From G965267335 sp965267335 (GTDB lineage: Bacteria > Bacteroidota > Bacteroidia > Cytophagales > JAAEPT01), in the NCBI GenBank assembly GCA_965267335.1, contig OZ253953.1, forward strand, positions 930,001-994,000: DNA of 64,000 nucleotides, in the 5' to 3' direction. The notes below the pieces were generated by a model that saw nothing but the letters and a program-made list of their open reading frames with translations, did no database searches and was not told the DNA's origin. Below are positions 43,198 through 55,000 of the stretch, one piece after another (position 1 is the stretch's first letter; every line of letters begins with the position of its first letter). The translations under genes were made by a program, and so were the position numbers.

Positions 43198-46100
43198 ATG
43201 TCAGATGTAATCACAAATACCGCAACGACTAAAAACGTTAAGACAGATGTGTTCTTCAATCCTTTTCCCGGGTTAAGGCCATTTTCAATCGATGAAAGTC
43301 ATTTGTTTTTTGGTCGGGAAGGGCAAAGTGATGAAGTGCTCAGGAAGCTTAGTGAAAACCGGTTCGTAGGAGTGATTGGAGCCTCAGGAAGTGGTAAGTC
43401 ATCGCTCATGTATTGTGGTCTTATTCCGGTTCTATACGGAGGATTTATCGCAGATGCGGGATCAAAATGGAAGGTGGTTACCACCCGACCGGGAAGAGGT
43501 CCGGTCGACAACCTGGCAAAGGCATTGGTTGAATCCGATGTGGAAGAAAATACATCTAAAGAAGATATAAATGTAAAGTCAGCAATTACATCAACTATTC
43601 TCAGAAGTAGCTCATTAGGTCTAATTGAAGCAGTAAAACAGCTGAATAAGAAAAGTGATGAGAATGTTTTGCTCCTTGTCGATCAATTTGAGGAACTATT
43701 TCGATATAAAAGAAGTAAAACTGACAGTTCAACTGTCAATGAATCTGTAGCCTTTGTTAAGTTATTACTGGAAGCAATTCAACAGACTGAAGTGCCAATT
43801 TATGTGGTGCTGACAATGCGTTCAGATTTTATTGGGGATTGTGCACAATTCCCAAGTCTTACAAAACTGATTAATGACTCCCATTATCTCATCCCTCAGA
43901 TGACTCGTGAAGACATGAAGGATGCAATCGTGGGGCCGGTGGCTGTTGGTGGTGGAGAAATTTCCAGTCAACTTGTTCAGCAACTTCTCAATGACGTTGG
44001 AGACAATCAGGATCAGCTACCAATCCTTCAGCACGCTATGATGCGTACCTGGGACTTCTGGGCCAACAATCGTGAGGGTGCAGAATCTTTGGATTTACAT
44101 CACTATGAAGCAATTGGCAGACTAGAAAAAGCACTTTCACTTCATGCCAACGAATGCTATGATGAACTCAATGAGCGTCAACGAGAAGTTTGTGAGAGTT
44201 TGTTTAAAGCATTAACGGAAAAAGGTGCAGATAACCGGGGGATTCGACACCCAACAAGCGTTGATGATCTCGCCCAAATTTCCAGAGCGACAGAGCCTGA
44301 AGTAATTGAGATTGTTGATAATTTCAGAAAAGCGGGTAGATCATTCCTGGCTCCCTCATATGAACATGATATTGACAAGAATAGCGTCATTGATATCTCG
44401 CATGAAAGTCTTATGCGTATCTGGGACCGACTGAAGGCCTGGGTGGAAGAAGAGGCTAATTCTGTTCAAATGTATTTACGTCTTTCTGAAGCCGCAGCAA
44501 TGTACCAGCTTGGTAAGACCGGATTATGGCGTCCACCGGATTTGCAATTAGCAGTTAACTGGAAGGAAAAGCAAAAACCAACTCTGACTTGGGCCAAAAG
44601 ATATGAACCGGCATTTGAACGGGCCATGGTTTTTCTGGATACGAGCCAAAAAGCGCACGAAACCGAAGAGCAAAATAAAATCAGGCTACAGAAGAGAGCA
44701 CTTAAGAGATCCAGAGTTTTTGCTATTATTTTGGGTACTTTGACAATACTATCTCTTGCGGCATTCTTATACGCTGTTGTACAAAACCAGAGACTGGATA
44801 AAATCACTCAAGATGCGGTTAAAGCAAAACAAGAAGCATTGGATGCGAAAGCGAAGTCCGATGAACTGAGACAAAAAGCGGTTGATGCTGAAAAAGCAGC
44901 TCAAGAAGATCGAGAAAAGGCAATTGCTGAAAAAGAAGCAGCGGATAAAGCAAGAAAGGAAGCCCTCGCAGCACTGGATAGAGCAGAAAAAGCAGAGGCA
45001 CAAGCTAAGAAAGAAAAAGAGGAAGCGGATATAGCACGGAAAATTGCTGAGCAACAAACGGCCTTGGCGCAGGAGGAAAGGGAACGTGCTAAGCAACAGA
45101 CCATTAAGGCAAACAATGCAAAAGCAGAAGCACAAACACAACGAATGCTCTCTGTCGCTCAATCTATGGCCGTTCGATCCACAACTATTCGAAGGGATAC
45201 TACTCAGAAAGCTTTGGTAGCCATGGGAGCCTATAATTTCCATTTGGAATATGCAGGAAAAGAGGGAACGAACACACCGGATGTTCATAGAGCTTTATAC
45301 GAGGCAACCTACTATCTAAAAGGTGATGATTATAACCAGCTTAAAGGACATAAAGGTAATTTACAGTCGTTGGCGTTTAATTCTTCTTCAGGTAAGTTAT
45401 ATACCAGTTCGAGTGATGGTAAAGTTCTGACCTGGGATATCAGGACACCAGGAGCTTATCCCAATGAATTTTACTCAGTCCCTGGCTATGTACCTCGCGA
45501 AGTACAAGTAAGCCCTGATAATAACAAAGTCCTGGTAATTAGTAACAACTCGTTTGGTAAGTCAGCAGTTTCAATAATCAATGACAAAGACCCGTCTGAT
45601 ATTCAATACCTCGAAGGTTTTGATGGTATGGTTTGGGCAGGTCAGTATGTTGCTAATGATAAAGTGGTTACTACCGGCACTGATAGTTCGGTAGTTATTT
45701 GGAATCTGGTTGACGGATCCAGCACCCAGCTAGTAAAAAATGGGTCACAAATAAAAGCCTTGATTTATAATCAAAACAATGGAATTCTATATGCCGGAGA
45801 TGATGCGGGAAATGTTTCTGCAATTGATATCTCAGCACAAAAGGTTGTTTCTACGATCTTCTCCGGAACAAGGAAAATCACCTCAATGGCACTTTCTCCA
45901 AATGGGAATAGGCTTGCGGTGGGTGATGCTTCAGGGCATATCAGGATATTAAACACGGGCACTGAGGGTTTGCTTACGACCTTATATGTTCAGAAAGCAC
46001 GTATTAGTAAACTGGATTTCAGCCCAGATGGTAAATTACTCGCTTCGTCAACTTGGGCTGGTTTTGGTAAAAAGTCTGGTAATACAATGATTTTTAAGAC

Positions 46101-46455
46101 TTCCGATTTTGAAAAGGATCCTATCATTCTTGAGCACCACAAAACTTGGGTAAGGACTTCTAGTTTTAGCCCTGATAGCCGGTCGATCGTGGTAGGATGC
46201 CAGGATAGTATCGTGAGAATTTATCCCATCTATGCCAGTGATATGGCCGAGGAAATTTGTGGTATGATAGATCGCAACCTGAGTAAGGCCGAATGGACTA
46301 AATACGTATCAGATGTTGATGATATTCCATATGAAAAGGTCTGTGAAAATTATAGCTATGGCGAAGGAATAGAAGAGAAAGATACAAAGGCCTACATTGA
46401 AAAAATTAAGAAAGAACAGTCGGACAACGAAGCAACCAATGAGGATGAGGAATAG
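43198..46455 (+). CDS. Membrane-spanning STAND NTPase with coiled coil and WD40 propeller
   Basis: A 1085-residue signalling NTPase. Residues 20-420 are an nSTAND1-type domain: NPFPGLRPFSIDESHLFFGR, Walker A GASGSGKS (61-68), Walker B LLLVDQFEELF (Asp 162). A single hydrophobic segment at about 507-528 follows a basic stretch (KRALKRSR), predicting N-terminus in, C-terminus out. Next is an Ala/Lys/Glu-rich coiled coil (about 530-660) and seven WD40-like blades (about 714-1010), ending in an acidic tail. By topology the propeller would be periplasmic. It follows the TIR gene with a 2-bp gap and overlaps the beta-barrel gene by 17 bp. STAND proteins act as ligand-triggered switches; the ligand here is unknown. 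Confidence 0.9.
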   Translation: MSDVITNTATTKNVKTDVFFNPFPGLRPFSIDESHLFFGREGQSDEVLRKLSENRFVGVIGASGSGKSSLMYCGLIPVLYGGFIADAGSKWKVVTTRPGRGPVDNLAKALVESDVEENTSKEDINVKSAITSTILRSSSLGLIEAVKQLNKKSDENVLLLVDQFEELFRYKRSKTDSSTVNESVAFVKLLLEAIQQTEVPIYVVLTMRSDFIGDCAQFPSLTKLINDSHYLIPQMTREDMKDAIVGPVAVGGGEISSQLVQQLLNDVGDNQDQLPILQHAMMRTWDFWANNREGAESLDLHHYEAIGRLEKALSLHANECYDELNERQREVCESLFKALTEKGADNRGIRHPTSVDDLAQISRATEPEVIEIVDNFRKAGRSFLAPSYEHDIDKNSVIDISHESLMRIWDRLKAWVEEEANSVQMYLRLSEAAAMYQLGKTGLWRPPDLQLAVNWKEKQKPTLTWAKRYEPAFERAMVFLDTSQKAHETEEQNKIRLQKRALKRSRVFAIILGTLTILSLAAFLYAVVQNQRLDKITQDAVKAKQEALDAKAKSDELRQKAVDAEKAAQEDREKAIAEKEAADKARKEALAALDRAEKAEAQAKKEKEEADIARKIAEQQTALAQEERERAKQQTIKANNAKAEAQTQRMLSVAQSMAVRSTTIRRDTTQKALVAMGAYNFHLEYAGKEGTNTPDVHRALYEATYYLKGDDYNQLKGHKGNLQSLAFNSSSGKLYTSSSDGKVLTWDIRTPGAYPNEFYSVPGYVPREVQVSPDNNKVLVISNNSFGKSAVSIINDKDPSDIQYLEGFDGMVWAGQYVANDKVVTTGTDSSVVIWNLVDGSSTQLVKNGSQIKALIYNQNNGILYAGDDAGNVSAIDISAQKVVSTIFSGTRKITSMALSPNGNRLAVGDASGHIRILNTGTEGLLTTLYVQKARISKLDFSPDGKLLASSTWAGFGKKSGNTMIFKTSDFEKDPIILEHHKTWVRTSSFSPDSRSIVVGCQDSIVRIYPIYASDMAEEICGMIDRNLSKAEWTKYVSDVDDIPYEKVCENYSYGEGIEEKDTKAYIEKIKKEQSDNEATNEDEE

Positions 46456-47587
46456 CTTCTTAACAATTATCGGAATAGTAACTTTTCAGTTTTCTGTATT
46501 GGGGCAGGATTGCGCCAACACTTTGGCTGAAGCAAAGGATACTTATGAGCAAGGATTACTTGAGGCCGTACCTCAAATTCTGGAAGGCTGCCTTAATAGT
46601 GATAAAGGGTTCAGTAAATCTCAAAAGATAGAGGCATACAAACTCCTGACTTTGACCTACCTATATGACGACAAGCAAGGGGAGGCAGATAAATCAATGC
46701 TCGAATTGTTGAAATTGGATCCTGAACTTGAAGTAAATCCTGCCGTGGATCCAATCGAGTTTATTGAATTGTTTAATTCGTACCGTACGTTACCAGTATA
46801 TTCATTTGGTCTTCAGGCTGGTTCTAATTTCACTATCATTGATAGAATTGCCAGGTATGGTGTTGAGCCAATATCAACGGACTTAAACTCAGGAGATCCG
46901 AACTTTTCAAAGTATCTCGATCGGTTTGGGTTTATAGGAGGCCTCAAAGCAAACCGCTACTTGTCCCCAAGAATGGAATTAAACCTGGATATTATGTTTC
47001 GAGCTAACAGGTTTGAATTTGAAGGCACCAAAATGTTGGATTTTGCAACCGTGCGTTCCAAAGAAAGCCAATCATGGCTGTATATGCCTTTGACCGTTAC
47101 ATACGACTTCCGAGATTCTAAGGTAAAGAAGAAGGTCTGGCCTTACGCTCGTTTGGGAATAGGAACCGGAATAAGACTTTCGGCACAAACAACAATGACG
47201 AGAGATTATGATCAAGTGGATGGGGTTGAAGTATTGCAAGGGGGTGTGTCAGGACCTGCCGTTGATCTGAAAGACCAGCGAAAGGCAATATATCTTTGGG
47301 GAGTAATTGGAACGGGCGTAAAATATAAGGTAAAGAGGGGTTACCTATTTGCTGATTTAAGATATAATTATGGGTTTTTGAATGCTGTGAATACAACAAA
47401 CCGATACTCAAATCCCGAACTTATTTATGAATATTATTATGTAGATGATGATTTTGCAATGCATGGGTTCAATTTCACAGTTGGCCTTGTTCGCTCACTT
47501 TACAAACCCAAAAAACTAGATCACAGTGTGAAACTAAAAAAGAAAACCAAGAAAAAAACAGAAGAAACGGAGGTGGACAATGAATAG
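46439..47587 (+). CDS. Outer-membrane beta-barrel protein (PorT-like) with helical N-terminal domain
   Basis: A 382-residue exported protein from the ATG at 46439. The signal peptide (FLTIIGIVTFQFSVLGQ) is followed by a TPR-like helical part of about 90 residues with two Cys (DCANTLAEAKDTYEQG; EGCLNSDKG), then an outer-membrane barrel of PorT/OMP_b-brl type (VYSFGLQAGSNFTIIDR; MELNLDIMFRANRF; WPYARLGIGTGIRLSAQT). The C-terminus is Lys-rich. The longer reading from TTG at 46397 lies inside the STAND gene. It overlaps the STAND gene by 17 bp and the next lipoprotein gene by 8 bp, so it belongs to that operon. A partner of the periplasmic propeller is a reasonable guess. Confidence 0.78.
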   Translation: MRMRNSFLTIIGIVTFQFSVLGQDCANTLAEAKDTYEQGLLEAVPQILEGCLNSDKGFSKSQKIEAYKLLTLTYLYDDKQGEADKSMLELLKLDPELEVNPAVDPIEFIELFNSYRTLPVYSFGLQAGSNFTIIDRIARYGVEPISTDLNSGDPNFSKYLDRFGFIGGLKANRYLSPRMELNLDIMFRANRFEFEGTKMLDFATVRSKESQSWLYMPLTVTYDFRDSKVKKKVWPYARLGIGTGIRLSAQTTMTRDYDQVDGVEVLQGGVSGPAVDLKDQRKAIYLWGVIGTGVKYKVKRGYLFADLRYNYGFLNAVNTTNRYSNPELIYEYYYVDDDFAMHGFNFTVGLVRSLYKPKKLDHSVKLKKKTKKKTEETEVDNE

Positions 47588-48917
47588 GTTATTCAAGTTA
47601 ATCGTACTTACCTTGCCGCTGTTGGTTCTTCTATCATGTGGAGACGGTGGTGTGGTTCCCGGAGACACCAAAACTTTTGTTAAGTTTTTTGGTGGACCTT
47701 TTGAAAACGAAGCTTTTGATATAAAAGAGACTTCTGATGGTTATATAATTGCTGGCAGAAGACAAGGTATAAATAGCAATGGAGATGCTGATGATTATGA
47801 TTTTTATGTAATAAAGACGGATCGATTTGGGAATGAAGAGTGGACAGTGACCATTGGAGATTCATTAAATGATGAAGCAAAAAGTGTAATCCAAACCAAT
47901 GATGGAAACTTTGTTGCTTGTGGAACGATTACCCCTACTAGTGATTCTTCGCGAATTTACATTACTAAAATCTCTACTGACGGAACAGTACTTTGGGAGA
48001 ACTTTGTGGGTAGTGCAAATCCAATTTACAGTGCCAATTATATATCTGAGTGTGATAATGGTGATTTGGTTATTGCAGGATATTCTCGTGCCAACACCTC
48101 AGCCGTTAAGAACGGAGAAGTGTTTCGGGTAGATCCGACTGGGTCAATTCAAATTGGAAATTATCCCTTTGGAGATGCTCTTTATGATGACGAGGCTTTC
48201 CAGGTATATCAAAAGTTTGGTGTTGTTGAAACCGGGGAAAGTTATGAGTTTGTTGTTGCGGCCACAATTGGTTCGGCCGATGTGATTTTATCAAATGGAG
48301 GAGATCAATTGGGAGCAATTCTCTTGCTAGGGGAAAACCTTGGTGGTAAGGATGCCGTTGGAATAGGTTCTCCGTCAGGTTTAACTAATGGATATTCGGC
48401 TATTCATACAAACGACTCTACTTATTATCTCGTAGGGTCCAGTAATGCGTTGTCTCCAAGTTTGGGAGGTTTCGATGCCTATCTTACTAAGTTTACCCGA
48501 AATCAGGTAGGTTTTTCAGACACATTATGGACAGCAAAGTATGGTATAGCTGGTCAAGATGTCGCTAATCATATCATAGATATAGGAGATGGTTTTGTGA
48601 TCGGAGGACAAAGAGGCCCTGAAAGTATGCTAATTAAAACTGATTATGATGGTCGCGTACATATAGTTGATTGCGATGGTTCTCAGTCTGACATTACCCA
48701 TAAGGATTTCTGTCACTTGAATGCTACAAGGCTCACAAGTAATGAGGACTATTGGTTCAAGACTTTTGGAAGTATTGCTCAACAAATGGAAGGTTCGGTG
48801 AATTCAGTGGCCAGAACATCTGAAGGGGGCTATATTACTGTGGGAATCTCCCGATTCGCCAGTACAACCATGATCGCGGTTACCAAAACAAATGACCGTG
48901 GAGAGCTTGGAAACTAA
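47580..48917 (+). CDS. Lipoprotein with beta-propeller-like repeats
   Basis: A 445-residue exported lipoprotein: LPLLVLLSC gives a lipobox with the lipidated Cys near residue 21. The rest consists of repeats of about 55-60 residues with the pattern FGG-x-x-x-D/E-A-x-D-I-K-E-T-S-D-G-Y-I-I-A-G (KFFGGPFENEAFDIKETSDG; later YGIAGQDVANHIIDIGDGFV), typical of beta-propeller proteins of Bacteroidota. It overlaps the beta-barrel gene by 8 bp, so the TIR, STAND, barrel and lipoprotein genes form one run. Function unknown; it could present a ligand to, or complete, the envelope part of the system. Confidence 0.72.
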   Translation: MNRLFKLIVLTLPLLVLLSCGDGGVVPGDTKTFVKFFGGPFENEAFDIKETSDGYIIAGRRQGINSNGDADDYDFYVIKTDRFGNEEWTVTIGDSLNDEAKSVIQTNDGNFVACGTITPTSDSSRIYITKISTDGTVLWENFVGSANPIYSANYISECDNGDLVIAGYSRANTSAVKNGEVFRVDPTGSIQIGNYPFGDALYDDEAFQVYQKFGVVETGESYEFVVAATIGSADVILSNGGDQLGAILLLGENLGGKDAVGIGSPSGLTNGYSAIHTNDSTYYLVGSSNALSPSLGGFDAYLTKFTRNQVGFSDTLWTAKYGIAGQDVANHIIDIGDGFVIGGQRGPESMLIKTDYDGRVHIVDCDGSQSDITHKDFCHLNATRLTSNEDYWFKTFGSIAQQMEGSVNSVARTSEGGYITVGISRFASTTMIAVTKTNDRGELGN

Positions 48918-48984
48918 TCATTTAGCTTTTAAAATTTGACAGAATTACCTAACTTGCCTGTTACCTGCCTAAAATGTGTACATT

Positions 48985-49000
48985 AGGGTATTTGTACCCT
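48985..49000. promoter_or_regulatory. Hairpin AGGGTA-TTTG-TACCCT before the giant gene
   Basis: Perfect 6-bp arms with a 4-base loop lie 61 bp before the ATG at 49061, in the 143-bp gap after the lipoprotein gene. The arms share GGGTA/TACCC with the inverted repeat before the TIR gene. It could be a terminator of the upstream run or an operator; no T-run follows. Confidence 0.4.
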
Positions 49001-49060
49001 TAACTGTTTATATAGAAACAGAACAATTTATTACCGGTTAATTTTTACATATACTACCAA

Positions 49061-52000
49061 ATGAAGAGGATTACTTTAATACTACTATCATTTTTGGCCT
49101 TTCCTGCGCTGTCTCAGGTGGCAGTAAAACCCTTTAATAGTGGATCAGGACTATGCCCTGGAAATTCAGCAGGCTATACTGCATTGTTGGATTCAATTAT
49201 TATTTACGAAACTGCAGCCAATGGGGATATGGCTTTCGGAGTAACGTCACGTTATTTTGAACTAAGTGCTCCTGATGGGTTCTCTTTTAATCCGGGAGTG
49301 GGTAATTGGGGTACTTCAGGATTGAGTCCTTTTGCGGCACAAAGTATCACAGTCACAGCGTCTACTATAAGATTTGATTATACTTTGACGGCTGGAAGTG
49401 CTATTACACAAGATTCCATATACATATATGGAATCGAGGTGCTTGCGGATACAGGAGTGACCACTGGGGATATATTAATGACCGCTGAAAATGCCAATAT
49501 AAATGGTAACGAAGTAGGAGATGCTATTAACCACGGCACTTTGACAACTTCAGAAACAGCTAGTATATCCGCTTCAACAGATGTTTTGTGTTTTGGCGAA
49601 GCAACTGGTTCAGCTACAGTATCTATGTCTGGAGGTACCATTATTGGATATCAATGGAACGATATTTCTTCTCAAACAACTGCAACAGCAACGAATTTAC
49701 AAGCCGGAACCTATGTAGTACTGGTGGATTTTAATGGCACTTGCGTAGCCAGTGATACAATTACAATTTCTCAACCTGCAGGACCTGCTGTATCAGCAAC
49801 GATTACGGCTTCAGGTAATGTGTCGGTAAATGGTGGCTCTGATGGATATGCAACGGTCACCGGTACCGGAGGAACAGTAGCCACAGATTATGTTTATAGC
49901 TGGACAAGCACCCCAGTTGGGTATACTTCGAATGTGGCGGCTGCAACCGGTATGACGGCCAGGGATTATACTGTTACTATTACCGATGATAATGGCTGCA
50001 CCGATGATGAAACCATTAAAATCACTGAACCTACTATTGTAGGAGTAACTCCATTTGCTAGTGGAACATCTTTATGCCCGGGAAATACGTCAGGTTATAC
50101 AACCCTAACGGATTCTATTATTATTTATGAGACTTCCGTTAATGGCGATATTGCTGACGGTGGTATAGCAAGGTACTTTGAACTAAGTGCACCAACTGGT
50201 TTTTCTTTTAATCCTGGAGTAGGAAACTGGGGAACATCGGTAGCAAGTGCCTTTTCAGGTCAAAGTTTGACAGTTACCGCATCGACAATAAGATTTGATT
50301 ATACTCTTGGTTCCGCAAGTGCATTGATTCAAGATTCCATATATATCTATAATATTCAGGTTTTGGCAGACACTGGAGTGACTACGGGAAATATTCTAAT
50401 GACTGCCAGTACGGCAAATATTTATGGGGATGAGGTTGCTGATGCAATTAACCATGGAACTCTTACTACTACAGAAACCGCGAGCGCCTCGGTTGTGAGT
50501 AATGTGCTTTGTTTTGGTGAATCGACAGGCTCCGCGACTGTTTCAATGTCAGGAGGGACAGTTAGTGGTTACCTTTGGGATGATTTAGCAGCGCAAACAT
50601 CAGCAACAGCAACAGGCTTGCCCGCAGGTACCTATGTTGCCCTCGTGAATTTTGATGGTACTTGTGTGGCCAGCGATACCGTGACGATTACTGAGCCTGC
50701 CGGTCCAGCGATTTCCGCGGCTATTTCAGCTTCCGGAAATGTATCTGTTAATGGAGGTTCAGATGGTTACGCAACTGTAGCTGCTAGTGGAGGAACTGTC
50801 GCATCAAACTATACATACAGTTGGTCAAGTACTCCGGCCGGATATTCCAGCACTTCAGCCACTGCTACTGGTATGTCAGCGAGAGACTATACAGTTACAG
50901 TAACGGATGATAATGGGTGTACAGATCAGGATGTTATAACAATAACAGAACCCTTGCCTCCAGTAGATGCAGGGTCTATTTCTGGAAGTCAGGATGTCTG
51001 TCAAGGAGCAACCCCTACATCTTTGACACAATCTGTTGCTCCTTCTGGAGGTAACGGAAGTTATACTTATTTATGGGAGGAGTCTACCGATTTGTCGAAC
51101 TGGTCGAATGCATTTGGAACAAATAATAGTGTGAATTATTCACCTCCACCAATAGCTCAAACCAAGTACTACAGAAGAAAAGTTTACTCGAATGGAGACA
51201 GCGCATATACAAATATCCTTGTGATTAATTATCATGAAACACCTTCTGTTGGCATTACGCCATTAGCTACAAAGTACTGTGTGGATGATGGTACTATCTC
51301 TATAACGGGCTTCCCGACAAACAGCAACGGCTCATTTTCATCTACCGGGGCAGGATTAGTAGACAATGGTAACGGAACAGCTACTCTTGATCCTTCGACC
51401 GCTGGAAGTGGTTCTCATACCGTCACTTACAGTTATATGGATAGCTATGGCTGTTCAAGCTCAGATAATTCGACCACAACTATAAATTTACTGCCTTCTG
51501 TAACTTATAGCGGGTTTACGGATGGTGCTTCTGTTAATTCAAATGATCCACCAATTCCCTTAACAGGAAGCCCTTCAGGTGGAACTTTCAGCGGGACAGG
51601 AGTGGCCGGAGATGTATTTTATCCGGAGATTGCGGATGTTGGTGGGCCATACCCAATTACCTATACATATACGGATGGCTCTACAGGTTGTACCAATACT
51701 CATGTCAAAAACATCACTGTTGTAGGTTCCAGTACGCAAATAATTAACGGATTACAGTCTCAATACTGTATAAATTCAGCCTCTTCAAACATCTCTGGGC
51801 CTGGAAACGGTTATTTCGGAAGCCATCCTGGAGTCACTGACCTTGGAGGAGGTAATGGTATTTTTGATCCGCCATCAGCAGGTATTGGCCCACATACCAT
51901 TGTCTTTTACTGGCAAATTAATTTAGGTCCATTTGGAACCATGACCATTCCAATAACCGGATATACCTATGTTAATCCCTTACCTAATGTCACGATTACA

Positions 52001-55000
52001 GGGGTTGAAGCAACCTACTGTGAAAATGACCCTGATGATGTAATATATGGAAGCCCATCCGGTGGAAGCTGGTCAGGAGATGTATCGTCAGCTTTGGTAT
52101 CTCCGTCAACACTTGGCCCTGGGACTCACAATAATATTTCATACTCATATACAGATCCATCAACTGGATGTGCCAATAGTGACGTAGAATCCACTACTGT
52201 TTACGGAGTAACAACGCCATCAATTTCTGGATTACCAATTGCGCCAATAGCAAACCAATATTGTGAAGATGCGGGTATTGATGTTCTTACAGGAAGTCCA
52301 GCCACCGCAGCATCTTATTTTACAGGAAACGGAATCACAAATACAGGTACTGGGACCGCTAATTTTGATCCTGGGAATGTTGCTTTTGGGACCCATCAAG
52401 TTTCTTATGTTTATATCGATGGAAATGGCTGTACAGAGACTGTAACAGAAAATGTGGAAGTAGATGAATTACCAAATGTATTTATTACAGGGTTTTCCCA
52501 ATCCACCTATTGTGAAGATGATGCAGCATTTACCATAACAGGTAATCACCAACCAAATGGGTCATTTTCTGGAGTAGGGGCAAGTGACAACTTAGATGGA
52601 ACAGCTCAATTTGATCCTTCATCTGTTACGCCTGAGTCTTACATTTCTGTAACATACACTTATACCGATAATAACTATTGTACTAATTCCAGTACGGTTT
52701 CCAATGTCTATATTTATGCGCTGCCAGATGTCGATATGATATTTAGTACAGATCCGGATACGGTTTTCTGTACCAATGGTGATCAAATTCAACTCTATGG
52801 TTCACCGGTTGGTTCTTTAGGATTCAATTCATCATTTTCAGGAACCGGAGTCACAAGTGATCAGTTTTTTCCGAATATTGCCGGTGTTGGAAATCATCCA
52901 ATTACCTACAACTATACTAGTCCTATTACAGGATGTTCTAATTCTGATACCAGAACAGCAATAGTTTATAACCCCCCTGTGGCATCAATTTCTGGGTTGC
53001 CAGCAGCTCCGATAGTCAATCAATATTGTATCGATGCTGCTTTAGATACGGTACAAGGCTTTCCGACAGGAAATGGATACTTTACAGGTACGGGTATTAC
53101 TGATTTCGGAGACAATACTGCCCAATTCAATCCTGGAGGTGCTGGGACAGGAACTCATCAGATAAAATACATCTATGAAGATGCAAATAACTGTGTTGAT
53201 ACAGCAAGCCAATCTGTTAGGGTGGATGCTTTACCTGTAGTATCTATTTCAGGGTTCTCACAGTCAGAATACTGTGAGGATGCAGCAACATTTACAATAA
53301 CCGGAAATCCTGTTGTGGGTACTTTCACAGGAACTGGAGTAACTGATAACTCAGATGGAACGGCTGCATTTGCTCCCACCACAATAACGCCAGAGACATA
53401 CGCATCTGCGACATATACCTACACGGATGCTAATTATTGTACAAATTCAACAACTACAACCGTTTATATTAATTCATTACCTGAGGTCGATTTAATCTTC
53501 GGGCCAGATCCTGATACAGTTTATTGTACGAACGGCACTGAAGTGCAGCTATATGGTTCTCCGGTTGGAAGTCTTGGAACGAACGCCTCCTTTAGTGGTA
53601 ATGGTGTTTCCGGTTCAAAACTCTTTCCAAATATAGCAGGTGTTGGTACACACCCAATTACTTATACATATACCAATACAGTCACTGGATGTACTAACTC
53701 GGACACTAGGTCCGCTATTGTGTATAATCCTCCAGTTGTATCCATATCTGGTTTGCCCTCATCCCCAATTGCGAATCAATATTGTATTGATGCTGCACTT
53801 GATACTATACAGGGTTCACCTGTAGGGAATGGTTACTTTACAGGTAATGGTATAACAGATTTCGGTAATAGTACCGCACAATTTGCTCCAAACAATGCCG
53901 GGGTGGGGACCCATTTAGTAAAGTATATTTATGAAGATGCTAACAATTGTGTTGATACAGCTCAGCGATCTGTACGTGTTGATGCGTTGCCAACAGTTGT
54001 ATTAAGCGGATTCCAATCAGATGAGTATTGTGAGGATGCTGCGATAGATGCAATTAACGGGAATCGATCATATGGTTCTTTCACAGGAGCAGGGATTACT
54101 GATAATGGGAATGGTACAGCTACTTTTGATCCTGGTGCTGTTATTCCAGACAGTACCTATAGGATGACTTATTCTTATGTTGACGCGAATTACTGTACCG
54201 ATACAGCCGAAGAACACATCACGGTACACAGTTTACCAGTGGTGACTCTTACTGTGGCTAGTGAGCCGGACACCTCATTTTGTGAAGATGACCCTTCGGT
54301 AAATCTAATCGGTTCTCCTGTGGGGACCCTTGGAATTACTAGTTTCTATACTGGTCCGGGAACAGCAGGTCCTGTTTTTTCTCCTTCTCCTACTATAATT
54401 GGAGTTGATACCCTAGTGTATCAGTATATTGATGGAAATGGTTGTGTCAATCGGGATACACAGGAAGTAGTTGTTTATCCAAATCCTGTTGCAGAAATTG
54501 ATGTTCTGAATCACTGTAATAATGATTCAATTTCATTTGCTGATTCTTCAACCGTCTCACCATTACCTAGTACTATTAATCAATGGTACTGGAATTTTGG
54601 CGATGTGACTTCAGGAGCAAACAATACTTCAACACTTCAACACCCGAAACATTTCTACAATTCACCGGGGAGTTATCAGATAACTCTTACTACGACAACT
54701 AATTATGGTTGTGTAAATACGGTACAAGTGTTGGATACAATAGGTGAACCACCGGTCGCTGAGATTACCTGGGACAATGTTTGTCTCGGTCAGATTACTC
54801 AGTTTTATGACGACCTATCTGCACATAATAATGATATAGTGCAGTGGGAATGGGATTTTGGAGATGGGGATACATCAATGCTTTCTGATCCTCAACATCT
54901 ATTTAGTACACTCGCATCGTATCCTGTTACACTTAAATTGACATCTAAAAGTGGTTGTACGGACTCAACTACCAAAACCATAAACGTAAGACCAGTGGTC

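Noticed and set aside
44767..45288. 173-codon minus-strand frame rich in Cys, Leu and Phe
   Set aside because: It mirrors the Ala/Lys/Glu-rich coiled coil of the STAND gene; the odd composition is a by-product.
41714..46455. Classical anti-phage Avs-type STAND defence operon
   Set aside because: Not excluded, but the membrane segment, WD40 blades outside and overlapping envelope genes fit poorly; no integrase, tRNA or other defence genes lie nearby.
49118..54484. Regular repeats that could suggest a CRISPR array
   Set aside because: Periods of about 250-307 codons in frame within a secreted protein; no short identical repeats with unique spacers.
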